Source of the DNA: Marinomonas aquiplantarum
GTDB lineage: Bacteria; Pseudomonadota; Gammaproteobacteria; Pseudomonadales; Marinomonadaceae
Direction: 5' to 3'
Length of the DNA stretch: 64,000 nt
NCBI RefSeq assembly: GCF_003314975.1
Contig: NZ_QNRF01000001.1
Span: 648,227 to 712,226 of the forward strand
A program made the translations under genes and the position numbers. Below are positions 1-8,428 of the stretch, one piece after another. Each line of letters starts with the position of its first letter. Positions within the stretch are counted from its first letter, which is position 1. The notes beneath the pieces are model-generated. The model was not told the origin of the DNA and searched no databases. It was given only the letters and a program-made list of their open reading frames with translations.

Positions 1-78
1 ATGGGCATGCTGTCGGTGGCGCGTAAGGGCATCGCCGAAATCATTGAGCTTCAACGCGCGGCTCTCTTTGAAAAATAA
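1..78 (+). CDS. rph: C-terminal end of ribonuclease PH (partial)
   Basis: Frame 1 is open from the window edge to a TAA at 76-78 and encodes 25 residues, ending in a helix with the pattern LSVARKGIAEIIELQRAAL. That pattern resembles the C-terminal helix of RNase PH, the phosphorolytic exoribonuclease that trims tRNA 3' ends (E. coli ends with an ALARGGIESIVATQKAAL-like helix). Only the tail is visible and the true start lies outside the window, so the assignment depends on one short motif. A terminator hairpin follows about 75 bases downstream. Confidence 0.6.
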   Translation: MGMLSVARKGIAEIIELQRAALFEK

Positions 79-153
79 CAGTTGAAAAGTAAGCGCTGAT
101 AAACAAGAAACGAAAACAAGGCTGCGATAAATAAGCCTTTGTTAACGTTGAAA

Positions 154-190
154 AACCTGATCATCGAACTGGATGGTCAGGTTTTTTTTT
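154..190 (+). terminator. Rho-independent terminator after rph
   Basis: An 11-bp stem (AACCTGATCAT at 154-164 with ATGGTCAGGTT at 173-183, one G-U pair) has an 8-base loop and runs into nine T. It closes the transcript of the gene ending at 78. Confidence 0.85.
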
Positions 191-317
191 GGTCTAAAAT
201 TTGTCTAAAAAAGAGAGGTTTGGCGTTAATTGTCAGTCATTTTGGGTGTTTTTGCACCTCACATCATGAAACTTCTCTGCGATGATCAGATGACAATAAC
301 AATAAAGGAGAAGGCAA

Positions 318-824
318 GTGAAGAAAATAGTAACCATGGGTATGTCGGCTATGTTGCTGAGCGGTGCTTTGCAGGCGGCTAATTTAGAAGGTGAGTGGCA
401 GTTGCAAAATGCGGCCAATACGCAAGCTAAGCTGGATGAAGCGGTTGAAAATGTGGTGCAAGAAATGAATTTTTTCATCCGAGCGTTGGCAAGACCTGTA
501 TTGAAAAAGCAGACACAAATTTGTCAGCAGTGGCTATTGGCTAAACAAGCGGGCGAGTTCTCTTGGCAATGTGATCAAGAAGAGGCCGACATGATCCCTC
601 TGACCGCCAAGGGCGAAGTCTTTAAAACCGATGAAGAAGACATTGAGATTTCCGGCAGTTTTACCGAGAGTGCCCAAGCCATTGTGGTGGTTGTGGAATC
701 AGAGCGAGGTAAACGTACCAATACTTGGCAGCAAGTGTCTGATAACGAGCTAACCTATACGGTTAAGTTAGAATCTGAAAAACTGCCAACACCATTAACT
801 TGGACATTAACTTACCAACGTTAG
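318..824 (+). CDS. Small secreted protein of unknown function
   Basis: 168 residues from a GTG start at 318, preceded by AAAGGAGAAGG at a suitable distance. Residues 1-20 form a classical Sec signal peptide (two Lys, hydrophobic core, LQA end), so the product is probably periplasmic. The mature part begins LEGEWQLQ and then alternates Gln/Glu-rich helical segments with a C-terminal stretch of short beta-like segments (residues 95-168). It has two Cys (in the TQICQQW and SWQCDQE segments) that could pair. No family was recognised. It stands alone, followed by a strong hairpin and an esterase gene, and no function is assigned. Confidence 0.75.
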   Translation: MKKIVTMGMSAMLLSGALQAANLEGEWQLQNAANTQAKLDEAVENVVQEMNFFIRALARPVLKKQTQICQQWLLAKQAGEFSWQCDQEEADMIPLTAKGEVFKTDEEDIEISGSFTESAQAIVVVVESERGKRTNTWQQVSDNELTYTVKLESEKLPTPLTWTLTYQR

Positions 825-900
825 GTCATGTCTTTATGCTGCGCAAAATGAATCGTTAGAGCAGAGATTGAAATGGCTTAATACAGACTCCGGACAGATA

Positions 901-930
901 CTGAATAGACGCTAATCAGCGTCTATTCAG
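901..930. repeat. Perfect 13-bp inverted repeat upstream of esterase gene
   Basis: CTGAATAGACGCT (901-913) is repeated inverted at 918-930 around the four bases AATC. No T-tract follows on the plus strand, and it ends 24 bases before the ATG at 954, just ahead of the AAAGGAG ribosome site. It could be an operator, an mRNA-stabilising or RBS-proximal hairpin, or a weak terminator of the gene ending at 824. Confidence 0.7.
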
Positions 931-953
931 ATAACAATAAAAAGGAGTTTGAT

Positions 954-1967
954 ATGAAACCTTTATGGTCTCTACTGGCCTTGTCCATCGGACTAAATGC
1001 TTGGGCCGCCGCCCCTATTATCCCTGCTGAGCCTGCTAGCTATGATGATTTCCCCTATAGTCGTGTGGTCATCGATGGGATGGAAAGCTTGGATGCAAAG
1101 CGGCTGCGTCGTTCGCTCAATACTGTGTTCAATGTCACCTATGCCCACAAATCTGGAAGAGATTTAAAGTTACATATTATTCGTCCAGTACTTCGAGAGG
1201 CATTGGGAGAGAAAGCGTCTACAACGACTTTCCCTATTATTGTCTACGTCCAAGGCTCGGCTTGGTTTAAGCAGGATTTGGGGCTGAGTATGGCGCAGTT
1301 ATCGCGCTTTGCAGAGAGAGGATATGTGGTCGCTATGGTGGAATATAGACCTTCACCAGTGGCGCCTTTTCCTGCTCAGGTAGAGGATACGAAGTCCGCT
1401 ATTCATTTCATTACTGAGCATGCCGAGGAATATTATGGTGATGCGAATAACATCATAGTCTGGGGGGATTCTTCTGGAGGCCATACGGCAGCAATGGTGG
1501 GGGCAACACTGGATACTCGGGATTTTGATGACGTATCGAAATCGGCCATTAAATTAAAAGCTGTGATTGATTACTATGGCCCGACGGCGCTTGATCAAAT
1601 GAACGAAGAGCCTTCTACCTATGATCATATACAAGCGAACTCCCCTGAAGGGATGTTATTGGGTGGTGTCAATGTACTGAACAATCGAGATAAGGCAAAG
1701 CTTGCTAGCCCAATGCATTACATCTCGGCCAACGAAGACATGCCGCCTTTTTTAATTCTTCATGGCGATAAGGATCGACTGGTACCGTTTGGGCAAAGTG
1801 TCAAACTGTTTGCTCGACTGCAACAGGATGGACATCAAGCTAGGCTAATTCGGTTACATGGCGCTGATCATGGAAGGGCACCCTTTTGGCAAGATGAAGT
1901 GTTAAATATAGTCGATCAATTCATCCGAAAAGCATTAGCTGCTGGGCCAAGAGGAGCACAGGGTTAA
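954..1967 (+). CDS. Secreted alpha/beta-hydrolase (acetyl-esterase/BD-FAE-like)
   Basis: 337 residues with a Sec signal peptide (residues 1-19, ending NAWAAA) and a single alpha/beta-hydrolase domain. The nucleophile elbow is GDSSGG with Ser173; the likely acid is Asp274 (GDKDRLVP) and the likely base His306 (GADHG). The oxyanion-hole HGG of hormone-sensitive-lipase relatives is replaced by QGSAW (100-104). Together this points to a periplasmic esterase or carbohydrate de-esterifying enzyme of the BD-FAE/acetyl-esterase group, with unknown substrate. Start: ATG with AAGGAG 6 bases upstream. It is monocistronic, with a bidirectional terminator between it and the convergent nucleotidase gene. 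Confidence 0.8.
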   Translation: MKPLWSLLALSIGLNAWAAAPIIPAEPASYDDFPYSRVVIDGMESLDAKRLRRSLNTVFNVTYAHKSGRDLKLHIIRPVLREALGEKASTTTFPIIVYVQGSAWFKQDLGLSMAQLSRFAERGYVVAMVEYRPSPVAPFPAQVEDTKSAIHFITEHAEEYYGDANNIIVWGDSSGGHTAAMVGATLDTRDFDDVSKSAIKLKAVIDYYGPTALDQMNEEPSTYDHIQANSPEGMLLGGVNVLNNRDKAKLASPMHYISANEDMPPFLILHGDKDRLVPFGQSVKLFARLQQDGHQARLIRLHGADHGRAPFWQDEVLNIVDQFIRKALAAGPRGAQG

Positions 1968-1982
1968 TAATCTTGGTGGCAA

Positions 1983-2017
1983 AAAAAAGCCCTGAGCTTA
2001 ACAGTCAGGGCTTTTTT
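1983..2017. terminator. Bidirectional terminator between convergent genes
   Basis: GCCCTGA (1989-1995) pairs with TCAGGGC (2005-2011), flanked by six A on the left and six T on the right, so it works in both directions for the esterase gene and the nucleotidase gene. Confidence 0.9.
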
Positions 2018-2037
2018 ATAACATGTTATTGATTGGA

Positions 2038-3645
2038 TTAGCGCTTAACCGCACCGTTTGGTGCGAAGTCTGCAACATCAAGAGGCGTGTTGTTTTGCAC
2101 GTATTCCACTAAGACATCCGCGTCAACGTAACCTGAGTTCACGTAGTTAGCGTGGTCGATGACTTTAGGGTAACCGTCGCCGCCTGTCGCAACATAGCTG
2201 TTGATCGCGATACGGTAGCTCTTAGCAGAGTCTAATGGCTGACCGTTCACCATGATGTTAGTCGCTTTACCGTCTTTCAATGTCAGTGCAACACCGTCAA
2301 ATTGACCGAAAGCACCTGTACCAGCTTGTTTGCTTGCAACAGCAGATAAGTAGTCAGTCAATTCGGCTGCGGTAAGGTCAACATAAGAAACAGCGTTACC
2401 GAAAGGCTGTACTTTTAGGACGCTCTTGTAAGTAATCACGCCAGCTTCCATGTCATCACGGATACCACCAGAGTTCATGATACCAATATCAGCGTTCACT
2501 TTTTCTTTCATGGCGCGTGAAATCAAGTTACCTAGGTTGGTTTCTTGGTTACGAACTACGCCACGTTCACCGATGAAATCACCATTAGAGAAGCCAATCT
2601 CAACGTTTAGCTCTTCCTGACCTTTTTCTTGGAAAGGCGTCAACATGGCTAGCATTTCTGGGTCTTGAGCAATTTCTTCTTCGATGAAGACGCGTTCTGT
2701 TTTACCTTCCGCGTTTTTCACTTTTTTCTTCAAGTTAACTGGGATTAGGCGGTATTCAGACCATACGATGTCACCGTTTTTGAAGACAAAGTCTAGACGG
2801 CCAACGTATTTACCCCATTCGTGGGCTTGTAGGATCAATGTGCCGTTTTGCTCATCTGGTTCGAACAGTGGGTTTTGAGAGTGACCACCCACAACCACGT
2901 CAATGCCTGGTACGGTACGAGCAAGTGTCACATCACCTGGTGCGTTGCCACCGTAGTTACCATTGTTGTAGTGACCCATGTGCGTCACTGCAATGACGAT
3001 GTCGGCTTTTTTGCGCAGTTCAGGAACCAATTTTGCAGCCACTTTGATAGGTGATTCGATCTTGATGCCTTCTAGGTACTCAGGATTACCCAGTTTAACG
3101 GTGTCGTCTGTGGTGAGACCCATTACCGCTACTTTTAGGTCATTTACTTGGAAAATTTTGTAAGCGTCGAATAAAGGCTCACCGGTTTCAGCGTCTGTGA
3201 TGTTCGCCGATAGGAATGGGAAACCAGCCCATTCTTGTTGTTGCTTCAGTACGGAAAGTGGGTTATCAAATTCGTGGTTACCCAATGCCATAGCATCGTA
3301 CTTCAGCATGTTCATGCCGCGGAAATCTGGCTCAGCGTCTTGTAGGTCAGACTCAGGAACACCAGTATTAATGTCACCGCCAGATAACAATAGAGAATTG
3401 CCATCGTCCAGTGCCACTTCTTCACGAATGTTATCGATCAGAGTTTTACGAGCAGCCATACCGTATTCGCCACGGCTACTTTGCCAGAAACGACCGTGAT
3501 GGTCATTGGTGTGCAAAATGGTCACTCGATATTCTTTATCTTCCTGCCAATCGGGTTGTGTTGGGCCCATCATTGAACAGCCTGCAATGGCTAGTACAAC
3601 ACTGGAGACCGCAATATGCGTAACAAAACGCTTCGTTGATTTCAT
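2038..3645 (-). CDS. Lipoprotein 5'-nucleotidase / UDP-sugar hydrolase family
   Basis: 535 residues from the chosen ATG at 3645. AAGGAA lies upstream, and from here the protein opens with a signal peptide and lipobox (AIAGC, Cys23); an in-frame start 84 bases further out would bury that signal. Metallophosphoesterase motifs follow in order: TILHTNDHHGRF (about 43-53), GGDINTG, GNHEFDN, VTHMGH and GGHS. A C-terminal 5'-nucleotidase substrate domain with NSGGIRDDME and YVATGGDGYP is present. This is the UshA/NutA family: a cell-surface or periplasmic enzyme that dephosphorylates extracellular nucleotides so nucleosides and phosphate can be taken up. The lipid anchor resembles Vibrio NutA rather than soluble E. 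coli UshA. Confidence 0.88.
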   Translation of the reverse strand: MKSTKRFVTHIAVSSVVLAIAGCSMMGPTQPDWQEDKEYRVTILHTNDHHGRFWQSSRGEYGMAARKTLIDNIREEVALDDGNSLLLSGGDINTGVPESDLQDAEPDFRGMNMLKYDAMALGNHEFDNPLSVLKQQQEWAGFPFLSANITDAETGEPLFDAYKIFQVNDLKVAVMGLTTDDTVKLGNPEYLEGIKIESPIKVAAKLVPELRKKADIVIAVTHMGHYNNGNYGGNAPGDVTLARTVPGIDVVVGGHSQNPLFEPDEQNGTLILQAHEWGKYVGRLDFVFKNGDIVWSEYRLIPVNLKKKVKNAEGKTERVFIEEEIAQDPEMLAMLTPFQEKGQEELNVEIGFSNGDFIGERGVVRNQETNLGNLISRAMKEKVNADIGIMNSGGIRDDMEAGVITYKSVLKVQPFGNAVSYVDLTAAELTDYLSAVASKQAGTGAFGQFDGVALTLKDGKATNIMVNGQPLDSAKSYRIAINSYVATGGDGYPKVIDHANYVNSGYVDADVLVEYVQNNTPLDVADFAPNGAVKR

Positions 3646-3822
3646 GCTGTGATTCCTTGAATGTGATACTTGGATTGGTTGAACAAACATATTAATCGAG
3701 TGCATTTTTGTAATAGCACTTCTGATCAATTATTACAGAAATGTATCTCATATTTGTGACAAGTTCGAGGGATTAAGGAAAAAAACTGACCATTTGTGCA
3801 AAATTTAATCATGAATGTAAAA

Positions 3823-3858
3823 AAGCCCATACAAAACGTTGCGGTTCTGTATGGGCTT
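3823..3858 (-). terminator. Terminator of the gts operon
   Basis: AAGCCCATACA (3823-3833) pairs with TGTATGGGCTT (3848-3858). Read on the minus strand the hairpin is followed by a T-run and lies 35 bases beyond the stop of the ATPase gene. Confidence 0.85.
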
Positions 3859-3892
3859 AAACGTTAAATATTGTATCGTTAATGACGCAATA

Positions 3893-5002
3893 TTATATGT
3901 CTAGACGTTGACCTGAGGCTTGATCAAAGACCACGGCTTTAGAGGTGTCAAACATCATTTCGATTACCGATCCTGGTGCTGCAGGATAAGCAGGGTTAGA
4001 GCGGCAGTTGATTTCAGCGTCGTTGACGCGTGTGATGATCATGGTGTCAGCACCCATAGGCTCGGTGACTTCTACCTTAATGTCTGTGGTTGTAACGAAG
4101 TCTTGACCCACTTTGTGAGGCTGAGGCTCGGTAATCATTTCAGGACGCAAACCCAGTAATACGGTTTGGCCAATGTGATTTGCTAGGGCTTCAGGTTTCG
4201 GGAACGGCAAGGTTACTGTTGAATTGGTTGCCAATTCCAACATAGGATTGCCATCTTGAGAAACCACTTTAGCAGGAATGAAGTTCATCGCTGGAGAGCC
4301 CATGAAACCGGCAACAAATAGGTTCGCTGGGTTGTCGTAGATTTCCTGTGGTGTGCCCAATTGTTGTACTTCACCGTCTTTCATGACCGCAATACGGTCA
4401 GCCAAAGTCATGGCTTCGATCTGATCGTGAGTTACGTAAACAATGGTGGTGCCCAGTTTTTGGTGCAGCTTTTTAATTTCCGTACGCATTTCCACACGTA
4501 GCTTAGCGTCCAAGTTGGATAACGGCTCATCAAACAAGTAAAGCTGAGGACGACGTGCTAACGCGCGACCCATGGCAACACGTTGACGCTGACCACCAGA
4601 TAGTTGCGCTGGCTTACGGTTTAACAGATGGCTGATCTGTAGTAGTTCTGCCACTCGTTGTACTTCTACTTCGCGCTCTTCTTTTGGCACTTTGCGCATT
4701 TCCAAACCGAAGGAAATGTTTTGTGCAACGGTCATATTTGGGTACAAAGCGTAGGATTGGAACACCATGGCGATGTCACGATCTTTCGGACTGGTGTAGG
4801 TAACGTCGTTGTCGGCGATTAAAATACGACCTTCCGATACGTCTTCTAGACCAGCAATGGAGTTCATCAGCGTCGATTTACCACAGCCCGATGGTCCAAC
4901 TAGGATCAGAAACTCACCGGCTTCGATGGCGATATTGATGCCTTTCAATACTTCCGTCGTGCCGTAGCGCTTTTTAACATTATCAATGACTAAGTTTGCC
5001 AT
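3893..5002 (-). CDS. gtsD: Sugar ABC importer, ATPase subunit (GtsD/MalK type)
   Basis: 369 residues, the usual length of MalK/UgpC-type ATPases. Walker A GPSGCGKST lies at 36-44, the Q-loop in VFQSYALYPNMTV, the signature LSGGQRQR near 134, Walker B LYLFDEP near 155 and the H-loop VTHDQ. A C-terminal regulatory OB-fold region follows (about 240-369). It is the last gene of a minus-strand operon (binding protein, two permeases, ATPase) and powers import of the sugar bound by GtsA. In Pseudomonas the equivalent system takes up glucose; substrate here is inferred from that similarity. Good GGAGTAA ribosome site upstream of the ATG. Confidence 0.88.
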   Translation of the reverse strand: MANLVIDNVKKRYGTTEVLKGINIAIEAGEFLILVGPSGCGKSTLMNSIAGLEDVSEGRILIADNDVTYTSPKDRDIAMVFQSYALYPNMTVAQNISFGLEMRKVPKEEREVEVQRVAELLQISHLLNRKPAQLSGGQRQRVAMGRALARRPQLYLFDEPLSNLDAKLRVEMRTEIKKLHQKLGTTIVYVTHDQIEAMTLADRIAVMKDGEVQQLGTPQEIYDNPANLFVAGFMGSPAMNFIPAKVVSQDGNPMLELATNSTVTLPFPKPEALANHIGQTVLLGLRPEMITEPQPHKVGQDFVTTTDIKVEVTEPMGADTMIITRVNDAEINCRSNPAYPAAPGSVIEMMFDTSKAVVFDQASGQRLDI

Positions 5003-5071
5003 GTTATTACTCCAAAATTTTGTATTCCCTAAGCGGTTTGTTGCGCTTAGGAAGTGCGGAACGGTATAGGC

Positions 5072-5956
5072 TTAGCCTTTTACTGCACCGGCTGTTAAAC
5101 CACGGACGAAGTATTTGCCTGCTAGCACGTACACAGCCAGAGTTGGTAGGGCTGCGATAATGGCGGCGGCCATGTCCACGTTATATTCTTTACCACCGAA
5201 ACTGGTATTGACTAGGTTGTTCAAGGCCACGGTTACCGGTTGAGTATCAAAGCCAGAGAAAGCCACGCCAAACAGGAAGTCGTTCCAAATTTGTGTGAAC
5301 TGCCAAATGACAGTTACCACAATGATGGGGGTCGATAATGGCAAGATGATGCGGTAGAAAATAGTAAAGAAGCCTGCGCCATCAAGACGGGCTGCTTTCA
5401 CCAATTCGCCTGGAATCGCTTGGTAGAAGTTACGGAAGAACAAGGTCGTGAAGGCGACACCGTAAACCACGTGAACGAACACCAAACCTGTGGTGGTATT
5501 GGCAATGCCTAACCAACCAAGAGTACGAGCCATCGGCAGTAGGATTACTTGGAAAGGAATGAAACAACCGACCAACAGTGCAGCGAAGAATAAATCACTG
5601 CCTCGGAACTTCCATAAGGAAATAACATAACCATTGATGGCACCCAGTAAGGTTGAAATTAATACCGCTGGAATAACGATTTGGAAAGAGTTTAAAAAGT
5701 AAGGTGAAATCCCGCCACAGTTATTGCCGGTGCAGGCTTCGCCCCATGCTTTGCTCCAAGCGCTTAAATCTAAAGTGCTTGGTAAAGACAACAAGGTGCC
5801 AGTACGAATCTCTTCCACGTCTTTAAGTGAGGTTAATAACATCACCAAGAATGGCATTAGATAAACCGCTGCCATGATCAGTAGAACCGTATACAGGGCA
5901 ACACGCAGCGCCTTTTCTACCCAGGTAGTTTGGCGGCCAATAGATGCTTTACTCAT
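5072..5956 (-). CDS. gtsC: Sugar ABC importer, inner-membrane permease (GtsC/MalG type)
   Basis: About 294 residues, six predicted transmembrane segments and the EAA loop (KAARLDGAGFFTIFYRIILP) that docks on the ATPase. The C-terminal end RGLTAGAVKG is typical of MalG-like permeases. I prefer the ATG at 5956 over an in-frame GTG three codons earlier, because that GTG forms part of the GAGGTG ribosome site. The start overlaps the end of gtsB by 8 bases, implying translational coupling. Confidence 0.87.
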   Translation of the reverse strand: MSKASIGRQTTWVEKALRVALYTVLLIMAAVYLMPFLVMLLTSLKDVEEIRTGTLLSLPSTLDLSAWSKAWGEACTGNNCGGISPYFLNSFQIVIPAVLISTLLGAINGYVISLWKFRGSDLFFAALLVGCFIPFQVILLPMARTLGWLGIANTTTGLVFVHVVYGVAFTTLFFRNFYQAIPGELVKAARLDGAGFFTIFYRIILPLSTPIIVVTVIWQFTQIWNDFLFGVAFSGFDTQPVTVALNNLVNTSFGGKEYNVDMAAAIIAALPTLAVYVLAGKYFVRGLTAGAVKG

Positions 5957-6878
5957 GGCGTTCACCTCGTAATTCTGAGTACAGGTATGGAATCAAAATG
6001 GCTAATACACAGCCGAGCATTACCATGGCAGAGGCCGAACCTAGACCAATTTGGCTACGGGTAAAGGTGTGGGCGTACATGAAGTTAGCCGGTAGGTCTG
6101 AAGAATAGCCCGGACCACCGTTGGTTAAAGCGGCAACCAAGTCGAAACTCTTGATAGCAATGTGAGACAAGATCACCATGGCACTGAAGAAAACAGGCTT
6201 CAATGACGGCAAAATAATACGACGGTATGTGGTAAAGGTGCTGGCTCCGTCTAGGTGTGCAGCTTTAATTAAATCGCCATCCACGCCACGTAAACCGGCT
6301 AGGAATAAGGCCATTACAAAGCCTGACGCTTGCCATACGGCGGCAATAACCAAACAGTAAACCACCATGTCTGGGTTGATTAGCCAGTCGAATTTAAAGT
6401 TCTCAAAGCCTAAGTCGACCATGAGTTTTTCAAAACCGTTGGTTGGGTTAAGCAACCACTTCCAAGCGGTACCTGTGACGATGAATGAAATCGCCATAGG
6501 GTATAGGTAGATGGTACGAATCGCCCCTTCGGCACGAATCTTTTGATCTAAGAAAATCGCTAATACCACACCAAGGAACAGGCAGATCAGGATGAAAAGT
6601 CCGCCAAAAATACCCAGGTTGGTCAGTGCAACGATCCAGCGGTCGTTGTTGAATAAACGCTCATATTGATCCACGCCAACAAATTTATAGCTGGGTAACA
6701 TACGAGAGTTGGTAAAAGACAGAACGGCTGTCCAAATCATATAGCCGTAAATGCACACTAGTGTCACGACTACGGTTGGTGCCATAACAATTTTTGGCAT
6801 CCAATCAGCCAAGCTAAGGCGTGCAGGACGTCCTGACTGAGTCTTTTGGGACCCAGAATTGGCAGCTTTTGTATTCAT
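5949..6878 (-). CDS. gtsB: Sugar ABC importer, inner-membrane permease (GtsB/MalF type)
   Basis: 309 residues with a hydrophilic N-terminus of about 30 residues, six predicted transmembrane helices and an EAA loop (KAAHLDGASTFTTYRRIILPSL). Shorter than MalF because it lacks the large periplasmic insert, as is usual for glucose/GtsB-type permeases. It pairs with GtsC to form the channel. Spacing to gtsA is about 90 bases and a weak ribosome site precedes the ATG. Confidence 0.87.
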   Translation of the reverse strand: MNTKAANSGSQKTQSGRPARLSLADWMPKIVMAPTVVVTLVCIYGYMIWTAVLSFTNSRMLPSYKFVGVDQYERLFNNDRWIVALTNLGIFGGLFILICLFLGVVLAIFLDQKIRAEGAIRTIYLYPMAISFIVTGTAWKWLLNPTNGFEKLMVDLGFENFKFDWLINPDMVVYCLVIAAVWQASGFVMALFLAGLRGVDGDLIKAAHLDGASTFTTYRRIILPSLKPVFFSAMVILSHIAIKSFDLVAALTNGGPGYSSDLPANFMYAHTFTRSQIGLGSASAMVMLGCVLAILIPYLYSELRGERHE

Positions 6879-6969
6879 AATTGATGCTTCACTACAGAGA
6901 AGAAACGAAGAGGCTGGCTTGAGGGCCAGCCTCGTTTACTTATTGCAAGACAGGCTTGCGAATAGGTGC

Positions 6970-8217
6970 TTACATGCTGGCTTTGATTGCACGAGCTAGC
7001 TTGTCTACGGCTTCTTCAGATGTCATAGAGTCATCGTTGAAGAAGTTAGTCACGACGTCAAAGATAGCGCCCTGAACCATAGAGTTTACTGCCATGCCAT
7101 GCGCCATACTTGGTACAAGGTTGCCTGTTGTTGAACTGGCTAGGAAAGAATCCATTGCAGAGTGCGCGCAAGTATCAAACTTATCACGAGGCATGTTCAA
7201 GCGTGTTGGGATAGAACCCTTGTTCAAGTTAAAGGTTTCTTGGAACTTAGGCTCAAGAATCAAACGAGCAAGGTCTTTTTGTGCGACTTGCTGTTCTTTA
7301 CCGTCAACTTTAAACATCGCTAGAGAGTCGATGTTGAAGGTGAACGCATCGCTTGTACCTGGTGCAGGGTAGCAAACATAGTCGATACCGGCTTTTTTGC
7401 CCGCCGCAGTGAATTCACCTTTGGCCCAGTCACCCATGATTTGCATTGCTGCTTCACCATTGATCACCATAGACGTAGCGATGTTCCAGTCGCGACCAGA
7501 GAAACCTGTGTCAACGAATTCACGCATTTGTTTGAATGTGCTGAATACGTCGATCATGTCTTGGCTGCGTAGGGTTTTGTCAGATAGACCAATGAACGCG
7601 CTGTTGTAGAACTTAGAGCCTTTAGACAGTGCAATGGCTTCGAACAAAGTCGCGTCTTGCCAAGCTTGACCACCGTGAGCTAATGGTGTGAAACCAGCGG
7701 CTTTGATTTTTTTCGCTTCAGTGATGAATTGATCCCAAGTAGTTGGGATAGAAGCGCCGGCTTTACGGAATACTTCAGGGTTCGCCCACATCCAGTTTAC
7801 ACGGTGAACGTTTACTGGTGCGGCAACGTAGTGACCATCGTACTTCATGACTTCGCTGACAACACCAGGCAGGATGACATCCCAATCGCCTGCTTCAGCA
7901 ACATCGTCAAGGTTGGTTAGGAAACCTAGATCGCCCCATTCTTGAATAGTAGGGCCTTTGATTTGAGCGGCAGAAGGTGGGTTGCCAGCAATGGCGCGAG
8001 ATTTTAGAACTGTCATGGCCGACTCACCGCCACCACCTGCGACTGCAAAGTCTTTCCAAGTGTGACCAGCGTCAACCATTTCGTCTTTAAGAACGTTGAT
8101 GGCTGCGGCTTCACCGCCTGATGTCCACCAGTGAAGAACTTCCACTTCACCAGCTTGGCTTTGTGCCGCCGCTAATGAAAGTGCAACAGATGTTAATCCT
8201 AAGGCAATTTTTTTCAT
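6970..8217 (-). CDS. gtsA: Periplasmic glucose-type sugar-binding protein (GtsA)
   Basis: 415 residues; signal peptide 1-22 (ends QSQA) and a family 1 solute-binding fold. Segments such as EVEVLHWWTSGGE, FAVAGGGGESAMTVLKSR, GNPPSAAQIKGPTIQEWG and VNVHRVNWMW closely match what I recall of Pseudomonas GtsA, which binds glucose (and mannose) in the periplasm. First gene of the importer operon, expressed toward gtsB-gtsC-gtsD, with a two-component system immediately upstream on the same strand. No oprB porin or glucokinase is in the window. Confidence 0.88.
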   Translation of the reverse strand: MKKIALGLTSVALSLAAAQSQAGEVEVLHWWTSGGEAAAINVLKDEMVDAGHTWKDFAVAGGGGESAMTVLKSRAIAGNPPSAAQIKGPTIQEWGDLGFLTNLDDVAEAGDWDVILPGVVSEVMKYDGHYVAAPVNVHRVNWMWANPEVFRKAGASIPTTWDQFITEAKKIKAAGFTPLAHGGQAWQDATLFEAIALSKGSKFYNSAFIGLSDKTLRSQDMIDVFSTFKQMREFVDTGFSGRDWNIATSMVINGEAAMQIMGDWAKGEFTAAGKKAGIDYVCYPAPGTSDAFTFNIDSLAMFKVDGKEQQVAQKDLARLILEPKFQETFNLNKGSIPTRLNMPRDKFDTCAHSAMDSFLASSTTGNLVPSMAHGMAVNSMVQGAIFDVVTNFFNDDSMTSEEAVDKLARAIKASM

Positions 8218-8428
8218 GATAGAAACCTTTGTTATTGTTATTTCATCTTGTCAAATGCGCGTTGGCTTTGACTATGTTTGATTATTCTTATTTCGTACAA
8301 GTTTACTGAAAGTCAGCTTAAGCCTTTATACGAGTTAGTGAATTTAGCAAAGTAAGTCAAGGGAAGGGGTAAAGTAGAGCAACCTAATGTAACAAAGTCT
8401 TGCAAGACTGAGGATTAACTATGATTTT

